64,000 nucleotides of DNA from UBA9926 sp023261215. GTDB lineage: Bacteria; Pseudomonadota; Gammaproteobacteria; Pseudomonadales; Azotimanducaceae. The stretch is from NCBI GenBank assembly GCA_038136035.1, contig JAYPYV010000007.1, positions 23,149 through 87,148 of the forward strand. The letters run 5' to 3'. The translations under genes and the position numbers were made by a program. Below are positions 22,229 to 30,814 of this stretch, piece after piece (within the stretch, counting starts at the first letter, position 1; every line of letters begins with the position of its first letter). The notes under the pieces are model-generated. The model did no database searches, was not told the DNA's origin, and saw only the letters and a program-made list of their open reading frames with translations.

Positions 22229-22786
22229 TTGCAAGACATTCATGGCACAACAATATTATCTGTTCGCAAAAGTGGTCAGGTTGCCATTGGCGGTGATGGC
22301 CAAGTCACCCAAGGCAACACCATTTTAAAAGGCAACGCTCGCAAGGTTCGCCCCCTCTTTCATGGCCAGGTCATTGCAGGCTTTGCTGGCGGCACTGCCG
22401 ATGCTTTCACACTGTTCGAGCGATTCGAAGCTAAGCTCGAGGCGCACCAAGGACATCTGCAACGTGCAGCTGTTGAGCTGGCTAAGGATTGGCGCAGCGA
22501 TCGAATGTTGCGTCGCTTGGAGGCATTACTCTTGGTGGCCGACAAATATCATTCCTTGATCGTGACGGGCACTGGCGATGTGATCGAACCGCAAAATGGG
22601 GTCATGGCGATCGGTTCAGGGGGCGAGTACGCTCGAGCAGCGGCCATCGCTTTAACCGAACATACAGACCTGTCAGCAGAGGATGTGGTTCGACAATCGC
22701 TCACAATTGCCGGCGAAATCTGCATTTATACGAACACGACGCAAACCATCGAAGTGCTCTCAACCGAGGAGAATGGCGCGCCATGA
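22229..22786 (+). CDS. hslV: ATP-dependent protease subunit HslV
   Basis: 185-residue proteasome-like peptidase that forms two stacked hexamers capped by HslU. The catalytic N-terminal threonine is the first Thr of GTTILSVRK; six residues (MQDIHG) precede it and would need removal. The start is TTG, supported by GGAGG 8 bases upstream and by the absence of any other start before TTILSV. Family blocks: GDGQVTQGNTILKGNARKVR, AGFAGGTADAFTLFERFE, AAVELAKDWRSDRMLRRLEALL, AIGSGGEYA. Its stop overlaps the hslU ATG. Confidence 0.97.
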   Translation: MQDIHGTTILSVRKSGQVAIGGDGQVTQGNTILKGNARKVRPLFHGQVIAGFAGGTADAFTLFERFEAKLEAHQGHLQRAAVELAKDWRSDRMLRRLEALLLVADKYHSLIVTGTGDVIEPQNGVMAIGSGGEYARAAAIALTEHTDLSAEDVVRQSLTIAGEICIYTNTTQTIEVLSTEENGAP

Positions 22787-24108
22787 AGACTCTGACGCCC
22801 AGAGAAATCGTTCACGAATTAGACAAGCACATCATCGGACAAAGCGACGCCAAGCGTGCGCTGGCCATTGCGCTCCGAAACCGCTGGCGCAGGCAGCAAC
22901 TGCCAGAATCCATCCGTGCAGAAATTTCGCCCAAGAACATTTTGATGATCGGCCCCACGGGCGTGGGCAAAACAGAATTGGCTCGACGCCTTGCTGCGCT
23001 GGCGGATGCGCCCTTCATCAAGGTTGAAGCCACCAAATTCACCGAAGTCGGTTATGTTGGTCGAGACGTGGAATCTATTATTCGAGATCTTTGCGAATCT
23101 GCGTACAAGATGCTCATCGACCAGGCCACAAAATCAGTCCATCACCGCGCTCAAGACCTCGCTGAGGAACGCATCCTCGATGAGTTATTGCCTGCTGCAA
23201 GAGACGCGAGCCCAGCTGATCGTCCTGATGGCGCAGCGAGGCAACTCCTTCGCAAGCAACTCAGAGAAGGCACGCTGGACGACCGAGACATAGAGCTCAG
23301 CGTTCAACTCCCGAAAGTCGGCGTAGAAATTATGACGCCGCCCGGCATGGAGGAAATGACCAGCCAATTGCAGAACATGTTCTCCTCGCTCTCGCCGCAG
23401 CAAAGCAAACGAAGGAAACTGAAAATTCGCGAGGCGATCAAGCTGCTCGAACAAGAAGAAGCGAGCAAGTTAATCAATGAAGACGATATTCGCGCCAAAA
23501 CGGTCGACGTCGTTGAACAAACCGGTATCGTCTTTATCGATGAATTCGACAAGATCGCCCGCTCAGCCGATCGCGGGGGTGCGGACGTTTCTCGAGAGGG
23601 CGTGCAACGAGACCTGTTGCCTTTGATTGAGGGCAGTCACGTTTCCACGAAGTATGGCATGGTGAAAACCGATCATATTCTCTTTATTGCCTCAGGCGCG
23701 TTCCATTTATCACGCCCCTCGGATCTGATCCCAGAAATGCAGGGTCGTCTACCGATTCGAGTGGAACTGGCGCCCCTTTCTGTCGATGATTTTGCTCGTA
23801 TTCTGGTGGAGCCGGATGTCAGCCTCACCGAACAATACTGCCACCTCCTAAAGACAGAAGACGTCAACCTGACCTTCGAGGACAGTGCGATCAAGCGCCT
23901 CGCGGAGATCGCGTGGCAAGTGAATGAGTCAGTCGAGAACATTGGCGCAAGGCGACTGCATACCTTGCTTGAACGATTGCTTGAATCCCTGTCCTTCAGC
24001 GCAGGCGAGCAGGGATCTGACTCTGCCGTCAACATTGACGCAGCCTACGTTGACGAAAAGCTGCATGACGTTGCAGGCAACGAAGATCTCAATCGGTTCA
24101 TCCTGTGA
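22783..24108 (+). CDS. hslU: HslU ATPase subunit of the HslVU protease
   Basis: 441-residue AAA+ unfoldase (E. coli 443) that feeds substrates to HslV. Walker A GPTGVGKTELARRLA is near residue 60, the pore motif is GYVGRDV, Walker B is GIVFIDEFDKIA, the sensor-region helix is PSDLIPEMQGRLPIRVEL, and sensor 2 is IGARRLHT. The frame extends far upstream within hslV, but ATG 22783 (MKTLTPREIVHELDKHIIGQ) matches the family start and overlaps the hslV stop as ATGA, implying coupling. Confidence 0.97.
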   Translation: MKTLTPREIVHELDKHIIGQSDAKRALAIALRNRWRRQQLPESIRAEISPKNILMIGPTGVGKTELARRLAALADAPFIKVEATKFTEVGYVGRDVESIIRDLCESAYKMLIDQATKSVHHRAQDLAEERILDELLPAARDASPADRPDGAARQLLRKQLREGTLDDRDIELSVQLPKVGVEIMTPPGMEEMTSQLQNMFSSLSPQQSKRRKLKIREAIKLLEQEEASKLINEDDIRAKTVDVVEQTGIVFIDEFDKIARSADRGGADVSREGVQRDLLPLIEGSHVSTKYGMVKTDHILFIASGAFHLSRPSDLIPEMQGRLPIRVELAPLSVDDFARILVEPDVSLTEQYCHLLKTEDVNLTFEDSAIKRLAEIAWQVNESVENIGARRLHTLLERLLESLSFSAGEQGSDSAVNIDAAYVDEKLHDVAGNEDLNRFIL

Positions 24109-24174
24109 GCGTCGGAGTCCTCCTAAGCGGGCGAGGGACGCAGAGCCAAGCCCACGAGCATCAAGGCTGACGCC

Positions 24175-24540
24175 ATGCGACCTCGCGCTCTGAAAATTCA
24201 TCGTGTGTCCGCTGAGCTGGAGCTTCAATACAGCGATGCATCCTTTCGTTTAAGTGCCGAATTTCTGCGCGTTCATTCGCCATCCGCCGAAGTTCAAGGT
24301 CATGGGCCAGGTCAAGCCGTCTTGCAGAGCGGCAAACGCCAAGTACAGTTCAAGGACCTGCGACCTCAGGGTCACTATGCGGTGAGAATCCTATTCTCAG
24401 ACGGTCATGACTCAGGCATCTATAGTTGGCCATACCTCAGAGAGCTGTGTGACAATCACGATACCTACTGGTTAAAGTATCTTGAATCATTAAAGACAGC
24501 AGGTTTATCCAGGGATTCTGGCGTTTTCGCTCGAGGTTAG
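24175..24540 (+). CDS. DUF971 (gamma-butyrobetaine hydroxylase-like N-terminal) protein
   Basis: 121 residues. The layout LKIHRVSAELELQYSDASFRLSAEFLRVHSPSAEVQGHG...FKDLRPQGHYAVRILFSDGHDSGIYSWPYLRELC fits the DUF971 fold, which is the small N-terminal domain of gamma-butyrobetaine hydroxylase. Free-standing copies directly after hslU are standard in gammaproteobacteria; links to iron-sulfur or metal handling have been proposed for the family but nothing here shows this. It lies 66 bp after hslU and is probably cotranscribed. Confidence 0.88.
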   Translation: MRPRALKIHRVSAELELQYSDASFRLSAEFLRVHSPSAEVQGHGPGQAVLQSGKRQVQFKDLRPQGHYAVRILFSDGHDSGIYSWPYLRELCDNHDTYWLKYLESLKTAGLSRDSGVFARG

Positions 24541-24653
24541 ATGCGCTGGAGGGCTTTGCAGGCTGGGTGTGATCGCCCCAAGCTGCCCTGGCGCCCGCAT
24601 CAACCAACGACATCAGAGCGAGCAACACACCGCTCATTTAAGAAAACGGAACC

Positions 24654-25451
24654 ATGAACGACGACACCACGCATTTCGGATACCGCGAAGTCAAAACCTC
24701 CGAGAAGGCCGGACTCGTAGGTCAAGTCTTCAGACAAGTGGCGGGTCAATACGACCTGATGAATGATTTGATGTCGCTCGGCACCCACCGCGTCATGAAA
24801 CATATGGCAGTGGAACTTGCGAGAGCCCAATCCGGGCACAGAGTGCTTGATGTCGCCGGGGGAACCGGCGACCTAACGGCGATTTTGAAGAAGCGAGTCG
24901 GCAGCGAGGGACAGGTCGTGCTGCTCGATATTAACGAGGCCATGGTGAGTGTGGGTCGGGATAGACTCCTTGACCAAGGCCTATCCGACACGGCGTTTGT
25001 CATTGGTGACGCAGAATCGCTGCCGCTGCGCGCTCAGTCTTTTGACGCCGCCACCATGGCCTTTGGTCTCCGAAACGTCACCAACAAACTGGCGGCATTG
25101 ACTTCAATTCGAACCGTTTTAAAACCAGGCGCGCGACTTGTGGTTCTCGAGTTCTCAAAAGTCACCTCAGCCCAACTCGAACCGGCCTATCGTTTTTTTC
25201 AGTCGCTTTGGCCTAAGGTCGGCCGACTGGTTACAGGAGATGGCGCGCCCTACCAATATCTGGTCGAATCCATCGAGATGCACCCTGACCAAGAGACGCT
25301 CGCGGCGATGATGCGTGAAGCGGGTTTTGTGAACGTCGGATTCAATAATCTCATGGGTGGGTCCGCCGCGATCCATTATGGAGAGGCGCCGCTGTCCACC
25401 AGCACTGAGCCTTCCCCGCCACGCTCCACGCTTGATACCCCTCCACGCTAA
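24654..25451 (+). CDS. ubiE: ubiquinone/menaquinone biosynthesis C-methyltransferase
   Basis: 265-residue SAM-dependent methyltransferase that adds the C-methyl group to the benzoquinol ring in ubiquinone synthesis. Motifs: FGYREV..EKAGLVGQVF, YDLMNDLMSLGTHRVMK, the SAM-binding LDVAGGTGDL, FGLRNV and ESIEMHPDQETLAAMM. Near residue 200 the usual DADSYRYL reads GDGAPYQYL. A ~20-residue proline- and threonine-rich tail follows the normal end. The start ATG has weak spacing to AACGGAA. ubiB starts 9 bp after the stop; ubiJ, usually between them, is missing. Confidence 0.95.
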   Translation: MNDDTTHFGYREVKTSEKAGLVGQVFRQVAGQYDLMNDLMSLGTHRVMKHMAVELARAQSGHRVLDVAGGTGDLTAILKKRVGSEGQVVLLDINEAMVSVGRDRLLDQGLSDTAFVIGDAESLPLRAQSFDAATMAFGLRNVTNKLAALTSIRTVLKPGARLVVLEFSKVTSAQLEPAYRFFQSLWPKVGRLVTGDGAPYQYLVESIEMHPDQETLAAMMREAGFVNVGFNNLMGGSAAIHYGEAPLSTSTEPSPPRSTLDTPPR

Positions 25452-25460
25452 TCCAGAGCC

Positions 25461-27101
25461 ATGTTCGGTTTGCTCCAGCTGATTTGGATTCTCTTGCGAC
25501 ATCGAATTGATCGCATGATGCCACCCGAGCATGTGCCTGCCTGGTTCAGATGGCTGGGTTGGCCTCTGAAACTGATCCCAGCACCTTCCAGCAATCCAGG
25601 CGCTGACCTTGCGAGCGCGCTCGTCAAATTGGGACCGGCTTTTATCAAAGTGGGGCAACTGCTGTCGACACGGCGCGACCTACTACCTCACGACGTGATC
25701 GAGGCGCTTTCGACGTTGCAGGATCAAGTTCCTCCATTCGATCATGCGCTCGCCATGCGTCACATCGAGCAAGCACTCAGTGAGCCTTTAGACCAAATCT
25801 TTGAGCACATCGAGCAAGCACCGCTGGCCTCGGCATCCATTGCGCAGGTCTATGGCGCCCGCCTCCGCACTGGCGAAGCCGTCGTCCTCAAAATTCTTCG
25901 CCCGGGGATTCGAGCCGCCGTTGAGCGCGATTTAGCTCGCTTAGAAACGCTCAGTCGTTGGCTGACCGAGCATTGGGATGGCGCACATCGCCTTCGCCTT
26001 GATCGCGTGCTGAAGGATTATCGAGAGGTGATTTTGGGCGAGCTCTCACTGACACGAGAAGCCAGTAACGCACAGAGATTACGCGACCTTTGGCTACCTC
26101 GGGGCAAGCTCTATGTGCCCAAAATCTACGCTGAGTATTCGTCCGAAAATCTTCTGGTGATGGAACGCGTCTACGGAACGGTGGTGACTGACCTTTCGAC
26201 GCTTGAGGCGCAGCAAGTCGATCTCGCCCGCTTGTCGCAACTCGGCGTTGAAATCTTTTTTACGCAAGTGTTCGAAGACAATTTCTTTCATGCCGACATG
26301 CATCCGGGCAATATCTTGGTCGATCACTCCGACCCGACCCAGCCCACATACATCGCCCTTGATTGCGCCATCATCGGCCAGCTAAGTCGCGAGGATCGAA
26401 ATTATCTGGCCAGCAATCTCATCGCCTTCTTCAGCGAAGACTATGGCGCGGTGGCAACGCTACATATCGAAAGCGGCTGGGTTCCGCCGGAAACCTCACA
26501 TGCCGAGATGGAGGCCGTGATTCGGGAGACCTGCGCGCCTTTATTCGGCAAGCCCATGGCTGAGATCGAATTTGGCAAGCTCCTTGTGTCACTCTTTCAG
26601 GCTGCCCAACGATTTGATATGTCCATCCAGCCTCAACTGGTCCTACTCCAGAAAACGTTGCTCAACATCGAGGGCATTGGTCGACAACTTTATGGACAAC
26701 TCGACCTATGGGAGACCGCCGCACCTTTTCTTGACCAATGGATGGCGAGACGTAGAGACCCTTGGCAACATTTAGAGCGATTAAAAACACTGCTGCCGAT
26801 TGCGCTTGCAGAAGGCCCAGAACTTCCGGAACACTTGGTCAAAGCCCCTCGTCGAATCGAGCAAATCCTCAAGAACAATCGCCAGCTGGAGCAGCGCGTT
26901 TTGGCGTTGAGCCTTCAACTAAAACAGCAGGATCATTCACGGCGCCGGTCTGAACTCTCCTGGCTTTTGCTTCTGATCGCCGTGATTTGTTTTTTGCCTA
27001 TACTGATTAATCAACCGCTCACTCTAGAGTGGCCTAGAACGGCGCTCGGATGTCTTACTTTCATCGGCGGCCTTGCCATCAGAGGAACCTTTCTACGATG
27101 A
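25461..27101 (+). CDS. ubiB: ubiquinone biosynthesis kinase-like ATPase UbiB
   Basis: 546 residues, UbiB/COQ8 family, supporting ubiquinone synthesis as an atypical protein-kinase-fold ATPase. The N-terminal KxGQ motif is FIKVGQLLSTRRDLLP. ASASIAQVYGARL replaces the glycine-rich loop (alanine-rich, family-typical), VLKILRPG carries the Lys, and HADMHPGNILVD with LDCAIIG supply the catalytic Asp and metal site. Two membrane helices lie at the C-terminus (about residues 497-545). Its TGA overlaps the hisI ATG. Confidence 0.96.
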   Translation: MFGLLQLIWILLRHRIDRMMPPEHVPAWFRWLGWPLKLIPAPSSNPGADLASALVKLGPAFIKVGQLLSTRRDLLPHDVIEALSTLQDQVPPFDHALAMRHIEQALSEPLDQIFEHIEQAPLASASIAQVYGARLRTGEAVVLKILRPGIRAAVERDLARLETLSRWLTEHWDGAHRLRLDRVLKDYREVILGELSLTREASNAQRLRDLWLPRGKLYVPKIYAEYSSENLLVMERVYGTVVTDLSTLEAQQVDLARLSQLGVEIFFTQVFEDNFFHADMHPGNILVDHSDPTQPTYIALDCAIIGQLSREDRNYLASNLIAFFSEDYGAVATLHIESGWVPPETSHAEMEAVIRETCAPLFGKPMAEIEFGKLLVSLFQAAQRFDMSIQPQLVLLQKTLLNIEGIGRQLYGQLDLWETAAPFLDQWMARRRDPWQHLERLKTLLPIALAEGPELPEHLVKAPRRIEQILKNNRQLEQRVLALSLQLKQQDHSRRRSELSWLLLLIAVICFLPILINQPLTLEWPRTALGCLTFIGGLAIRGTFLR

Positions 27102-27496
27102 CCAGCCAAACAAACTACCTTGAGGCGCTGCACTTCAATGATCAGGGCCTGATTCCTGCCATCGCGCAAGATGCTGCTACCCACCAAGTCCTCATGGTGG
27201 CCTGGATGAACCGAGAAGCGGTCGAGAAGACAGTTGCGACGGGAGAGGCACATTATTTCTCTCGGTCTCGAGCAGCCTTGTGGCACAAGGGGGAATCCAG
27301 TGGCCACATCCAGAGGGTGAAGGACATTCGGCTTGACTGCGATGGCGATGTGCTATTATTGCTCGTCGATCAGAGCGGGGGCATCGCTTGCCACACGGGG
27401 CGGGAGTCCTGTTTCTTCCTAAGGCTGAGCGGCGAGCACTGGGATACCGACCTGCCAGTGCTCAAAGACCCAAAAGAGATCTACTCGCATGACTGA
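27098..27496 (+). CDS. hisI: phosphoribosyl-AMP cyclohydrolase
   Basis: 132 residues, third step of histidine synthesis, opening the adenine ring of PR-AMP. Conserved VLMVAWMNREAV, ATGEAHYFSRSR, LWHKGESSGH and the metal-binding DCDGD with C-H-x-G-R-x-S-C (CHTGRESCFF) are present. I chose ATG 27098, which overlaps the ubiB stop as ATGA, over an earlier in-frame start inside ubiB. It is a separate protein from HisE, as in pseudomonads, rather than the fused HisIE of E. coli. Confidence 0.96.
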   Translation: MTSQTNYLEALHFNDQGLIPAIAQDAATHQVLMVAWMNREAVEKTVATGEAHYFSRSRAALWHKGESSGHIQRVKDIRLDCDGDVLLLLVDQSGGIACHTGRESCFFLRLSGEHWDTDLPVLKDPKEIYSHD

Positions 27497-27830
27497 TACC
27501 TTGCGAAATCTGGCCAGCACCATCAAAGCGCGGCGGTCCGCCAACCCCGAGACGTCTTATGTTGCTCAGCTGAATCACCGAGGCCTTGATAAAATCCTAT
27601 CGAAGGTGGGCGAAGAGGCGACGGAGGTCATTCTGGCAGCGAAAGGGTCGCTCGATTCCCCAGATCAAAAAGCCGCCTTGGTGGGCGAAATGGCCGACCT
27701 CTGGTTCCATTGTCTCGTGTTATTGGAGCGCGCGGAGATTGATTACAACGATGTTTTACAAGAATTAGAGCGCCGCGAGGGCACTTCCGGCATCGAAGAG
27801 AAACGCGCTCGCGCCCCCGAAAACCACTAG
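27489..27830 (+). CDS. hisE: phosphoribosyl-ATP pyrophosphohydrolase
   Basis: 113 residues, all-alpha NTP-pyrophosphatase fold, hydrolysing PR-ATP to PR-AMP in the second step of histidine synthesis. SYVAQLNHRGLDKILSKVGEEATEVILAAK and the downstream E-x-ADLWFH carry the metal-binding acidic residues. Its ATG lies 8 bp inside hisI. tatA follows after 9 bp with AGGAGA before its start. Confidence 0.96.
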   Translation: MTDTLRNLASTIKARRSANPETSYVAQLNHRGLDKILSKVGEEATEVILAAKGSLDSPDQKAALVGEMADLWFHCLVLLERAEIDYNDVLQELERREGTSGIEEKRARAPENH

Positions 27831-27839
27831 GAGAAGATC

Positions 27840-28052
27840 ATGTCATTTGGGATCACAGAACTCATTATCATCTTGGTGATCGTTCTTTTACTCTTTGGCA
27901 CCAAAAAGCTCAGAAGTATCGGCACCGATTTAGGGGGTGCCATTAAAGGATTTAGAAGCGCCGTTTCGGAGGAGCAATCTGAGCCGAACACGCAACAATC
28001 AGATGAGCCCTCCGCGCCAGGGAGCGATCCGGCAGCAAGCGATCAAAAGTAA
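27840..28052 (+). CDS. tatA: Sec-independent translocase protein TatA
   Basis: 70 residues. An N-terminal membrane helix (about 4-21) with the LLFGTKKLRSIG hinge, an amphipathic helix (GTDLGGAIKGFRSAV) and an acidic, disordered tail. Oligomers form the conduit of the twin-arginine pathway that exports folded proteins. AGGAGA precedes the ATG. First of tatABC. Confidence 0.95.
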   Translation: MSFGITELIIILVIVLLLFGTKKLRSIGTDLGGAIKGFRSAVSEEQSEPNTQQSDEPSAPGSDPAASDQK

Positions 28053-28064
28053 CCTGCTGACCCC

Positions 28065-28418
28065 ATGTTCGACATTGGATTTCCCGAACTTCTAGTCATC
28101 GGGGTCGTCACCCTGCTTGTGATCGGCCCCGAACAACTGCCTAGCACCATGCGGACCATCGCACTTTGGATCGGCCGTATCCGCCGGAGTTTCAGCGAGA
28201 TCCGGCGGGACATCGAACAAGGGATCGGTGCCGATGAAATTCGGCAACAACTTCACAACGAGGCCATTCTGAAAGAAATTGAGCGATCTAAGGCAGCCCT
28301 AGCTCAAACGCAAGCAGATATTGACAGCTTGGCGAAGAAGGCGAGCGAAGCCATGACGCTTGATGATGAGCGCCCCGCAGAACCAACAAAACATGAGCAA
28401 CGAAGCACCGAACCCTAA
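28065..28418 (+). CDS. tatB: Sec-independent translocase protein TatB
   Basis: 117 residues; partner of TatC in the twin-arginine signal receptor. One membrane helix (MFDIGFPELLVIGVVTLLVIGP) with the Glu at position 8 that marks TatB, then PEQLP and an amphipathic helix and coiled coil (RIRRSFSEIRRDIEQ). The acidic tail overlaps the tatC start. Confidence 0.94.
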   Translation: MFDIGFPELLVIGVVTLLVIGPEQLPSTMRTIALWIGRIRRSFSEIRRDIEQGIGADEIRQQLHNEAILKEIERSKAALAQTQADIDSLAKKASEAMTLDDERPAEPTKHEQRSTEP

Positions 28419-29169
28419 CTCTCCAGACACGGATCCTGGGCAGCCGCTAATCGAACATCTGATTGAGTTACGCAGTCGCTTACTGCGTAGCGCGCTCGCA
28501 GTGGCTATTCTGTTCGTCCCGCTTTTTTATTACGCAAACGATTTGTACGCTTATTTATCTAGCCCTCTACGCGCCTACTTACCCGAGGGCACTTCGATGA
28601 TCGCGACCGAGGTTGCATCGCCCTTCCTCACACCTTTCAAGCTGTCGCTGGTCTGTTCAATCTTTGTCGCGATGCCCTATATCCTTCACCAGATTTGGTC
28701 ATTCATTGCACCTGGCTTGTATGCAAACGAGAAAAAGATTGCCTTCCCATTGCTCGTTTCCAGTATCACGCTTTTCTATTCAGGCATCGCATTCGCTTAT
28801 TTCGTGGTCTTCCCGTTGGTGTTCGCTTTCTTCACCAGCGTTGCGCCGGACGGCGTCACCATCATGACCGATATCAACCGATACTTAGATTTTGTTTTGA
28901 AATTGTTTTTTGCCTTCGGTCTTGCGTTCGAGATTCCCATCGCCACCCTACTCCTTGTTTGGACAGGGGCGACCACACCCCAAAGCCTGAGGGAAAAAAG
29001 ACCCTTTGTGATTGTGGGCTGTTTTGTGGTGGGCATGCTGCTCACACCCCCTGATGTGGTCTCCCAGATTCTGTTGGCAGTCCCCATGTGGCTGCTGTTT
29101 GAAGGAGGCATTTTATTTTCGACGCTGATCAAGCATGAAGACCCTGCGTCAACTGAGGAGACGCCCTGA
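28393..29169 (+). CDS. tatC: Sec-independent translocase protein TatC
   Basis: 258 residues with this start, the same length as E. coli TatC. Six membrane helices form the signal-peptide receptor. Hallmarks: QPLIEHLIELRSRLL (the cytoplasmic Glu-Leu-Arg), EVASPFLTPFKLSL, FIAPGLYANEKK, AYFVVFPLVFAFF and GMLLTPPDVVSQ. Alternative starts exist at 28363 and 28366 within tatB. I prefer 28393 because the protein then begins shortly before the conserved helix, but no strong ribosome-binding site decides it. The gene overlaps tatB by 26 bp. Confidence 0.95.
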   Translation: MSNEAPNPNSPDTDPGQPLIEHLIELRSRLLRSALAVAILFVPLFYYANDLYAYLSSPLRAYLPEGTSMIATEVASPFLTPFKLSLVCSIFVAMPYILHQIWSFIAPGLYANEKKIAFPLLVSSITLFYSGIAFAYFVVFPLVFAFFTSVAPDGVTIMTDINRYLDFVLKLFFAFGLAFEIPIATLLLVWTGATTPQSLREKRPFVIVGCFVVGMLLTPPDVVSQILLAVPMWLLFEGGILFSTLIKHEDPASTEETP

Positions 29170-29418
29170 GCGCTCTTTCATTAAATGACAATGAGGGTAA
29201 GGATCGCGCGCCTTGGAGGGTTTCTCGCATCTAACCTCGCGAACGATTCTTGGACTGCTCACCCCCGGCGAAAGGCCCAGCAGCCAGATCAAAGCACCAC
29301 CCCTCGGTTGACCGTTTCGCAATCCCGCCTGGGCGCCAGCGCTTCTAAGCGATCCTTCAAAAAACGTCAAAGATTCGCTGGCTTTGGTGGTGAGGGTCGT
29401 TGGATCCGATCCGACGGC

Positions 29419-29856
29419 CTAGTCCATGCTCAATAAGAACGTTACGGGACCTTCATTAAGCAGTTCAACCTTCATATCGGCGCCAAATTCACCTGTTTCA
29501 ACGGCAATATGTTGTGTCGCTTGCTCAACAAAGTAAGCGTAAAGGGGCTCCGCCAACGCAGGGGCTTTCGCGGCTGAAAATGAAGGCCTCAGGCCCTTAT
29601 TCGTTGAAGCCGACAACGTAAATTGAGAAACGATCAACAATTGGCCCTTGATGTCTTGCACACTCAAATTCATGTGCTCATTCTCATCAGGGAACACACG
29701 ATAGTTGAGGACCTTGCTAAGCAATCGATCGGCAACGGCATTGTCGTCCTCAGCGTCGATCCCCAGAAACACGAGCAGGCCTCGATGGATACGACCAACC
29801 ACCTGGCCCTCAACCGTGACGCTCGCATGGGCCACTCTCTGAATCAGTGCTTTCAT
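29419..29856 (-). CDS. dtd: D-aminoacyl-tRNA deacylase
   Basis: 145 residues; removes D-amino acids (and glycine from tRNA-Ala) from mischarged tRNAs. MKALIQRVAHASVTV, the SQFTLSASTNKGLRPSF motif and the cross-subunit motif NEGPVTFLL define the family. The frame runs upstream, but ATG 29856 gives the standard N-terminus. It is the last gene of typA-hydrolase-dtd. Confidence 0.96.
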   Translation of the reverse strand: MKALIQRVAHASVTVEGQVVGRIHRGLLVFLGIDAEDDNAVADRLLSKVLNYRVFPDENEHMNLSVQDIKGQLLIVSQFTLSASTNKGLRPSFSAAKAPALAEPLYAYFVEQATQHIAVETGEFGADMKVELLNEGPVTFLLSMD

Positions 29857-29863
29857 TGCGCAA

Positions 29864-30814
29864 CTAGCCCGCGTTGAGACGATCCGCCAAACGTTCCGTC
29901 GATCTGACCAGCGCGTCAATCATCGCTGGCTCGGTTGCTGAGTGGCCAGCCTCCCGCACCATAAACAACTCGCTCCCTGACCACGCTTGCGCTAAGGCAA
30001 GCGCTGCTTCCGGCGGCGTCACAAGATCGAATCGGCCCTGAACGATATACCCAGGGATCCCCGTCAATCGATGCGCATGGTCCAGCAATTGATTCGGTGC
30101 CAGAAAGCAATCATTCGCATAATAGTGGGTACCGATTCGACATCGAGACAGCGCCCGCGGCGCCTTGGTGAGGTGCTGTACGAGTCGCGCGTCGGGCCTC
30201 AAATTGGAGCATTCCGCCTCCCAGGCAGCGAAGCGTTTAGCGGCATCCATGCGCCCAAGTTCATTTTGAGCGCTCATGAGTGCCTGATAACCCTCAATGG
30301 GATCTACACCGTCCTCTAGGGGCGCACAAAATTCTCGCCATTGATCGGGATAAAAACGATTCAGGCCATCGCCATAAATCCATTCAATGTCTTGCTTACG
30401 CCCTAGAAAAGGGCTTCTCAAGACCATGCCCGACACCTGCTCGGGAAAGGCTTCAGCATAGCTGAGCGCGAGGGTGCTGCCCCATCCTCCGCCAAACAAT
30501 GCCCAGCGGTCGAGACCCAAATGCGCTCTGATCAACTCGATATCTCGAATGAGATCATCCAGCGTATTGGCGCTGGTTTCCCCAAGGGGTTCCGAGCGCC
30601 CTGACCCGCGTTGATCTAACAATACGATTCGATATTGATTCGGGTCGAAGAATCGCCTCGAATCGAACTCGCATCCATTGCCTGGTCCACCATGCAAAAA
30701 AAGCACCGGGTGCGCGTCTTGACGACCACTCTGGTCAATGTAGAGACGATGGCCATCGCCGACATCGAGCATCTGCCGATCGAACGGCTTGATATCGGGG
30801 TAGAGCGTCCGCAT
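29864..30814 (-). CDS. proline iminopeptidase-like alpha/beta hydrolase lacking the nucleophile serine
   Basis: 316 residues with the full length and layout of proline iminopeptidase (S33), which releases N-terminal proline. HGGPGNGCEF (oxyanion segment), LLDQRGSGRSEP, QGRFDLVTPP (Asp) and AGHSATEP (His) are present. The nucleophile elbow, normally G-G-S-W-G-S, reads G-G-G-W-G-S: residue 110 is Gly, encoded by GGA (30487-30485). That removes the catalytic serine while the rest of the gene is intact. It abuts the typA stop with no gap. It may be an inactive or repurposed protein, or the base call may be wrong; the family assignment is certain, the activity is not. Confidence 0.88.
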   Translation of the reverse strand: MRTLYPDIKPFDRQMLDVGDGHRLYIDQSGRQDAHPVLFLHGGPGNGCEFDSRRFFDPNQYRIVLLDQRGSGRSEPLGETSANTLDDLIRDIELIRAHLGLDRWALFGGGWGSTLALSYAEAFPEQVSGMVLRSPFLGRKQDIEWIYGDGLNRFYPDQWREFCAPLEDGVDPIEGYQALMSAQNELGRMDAAKRFAAWEAECSNLRPDARLVQHLTKAPRALSRCRIGTHYYANDCFLAPNQLLDHAHRLTGIPGYIVQGRFDLVTPPEAALALAQAWSGSELFMVREAGHSATEPAMIDALVRSTERLADRLNAG

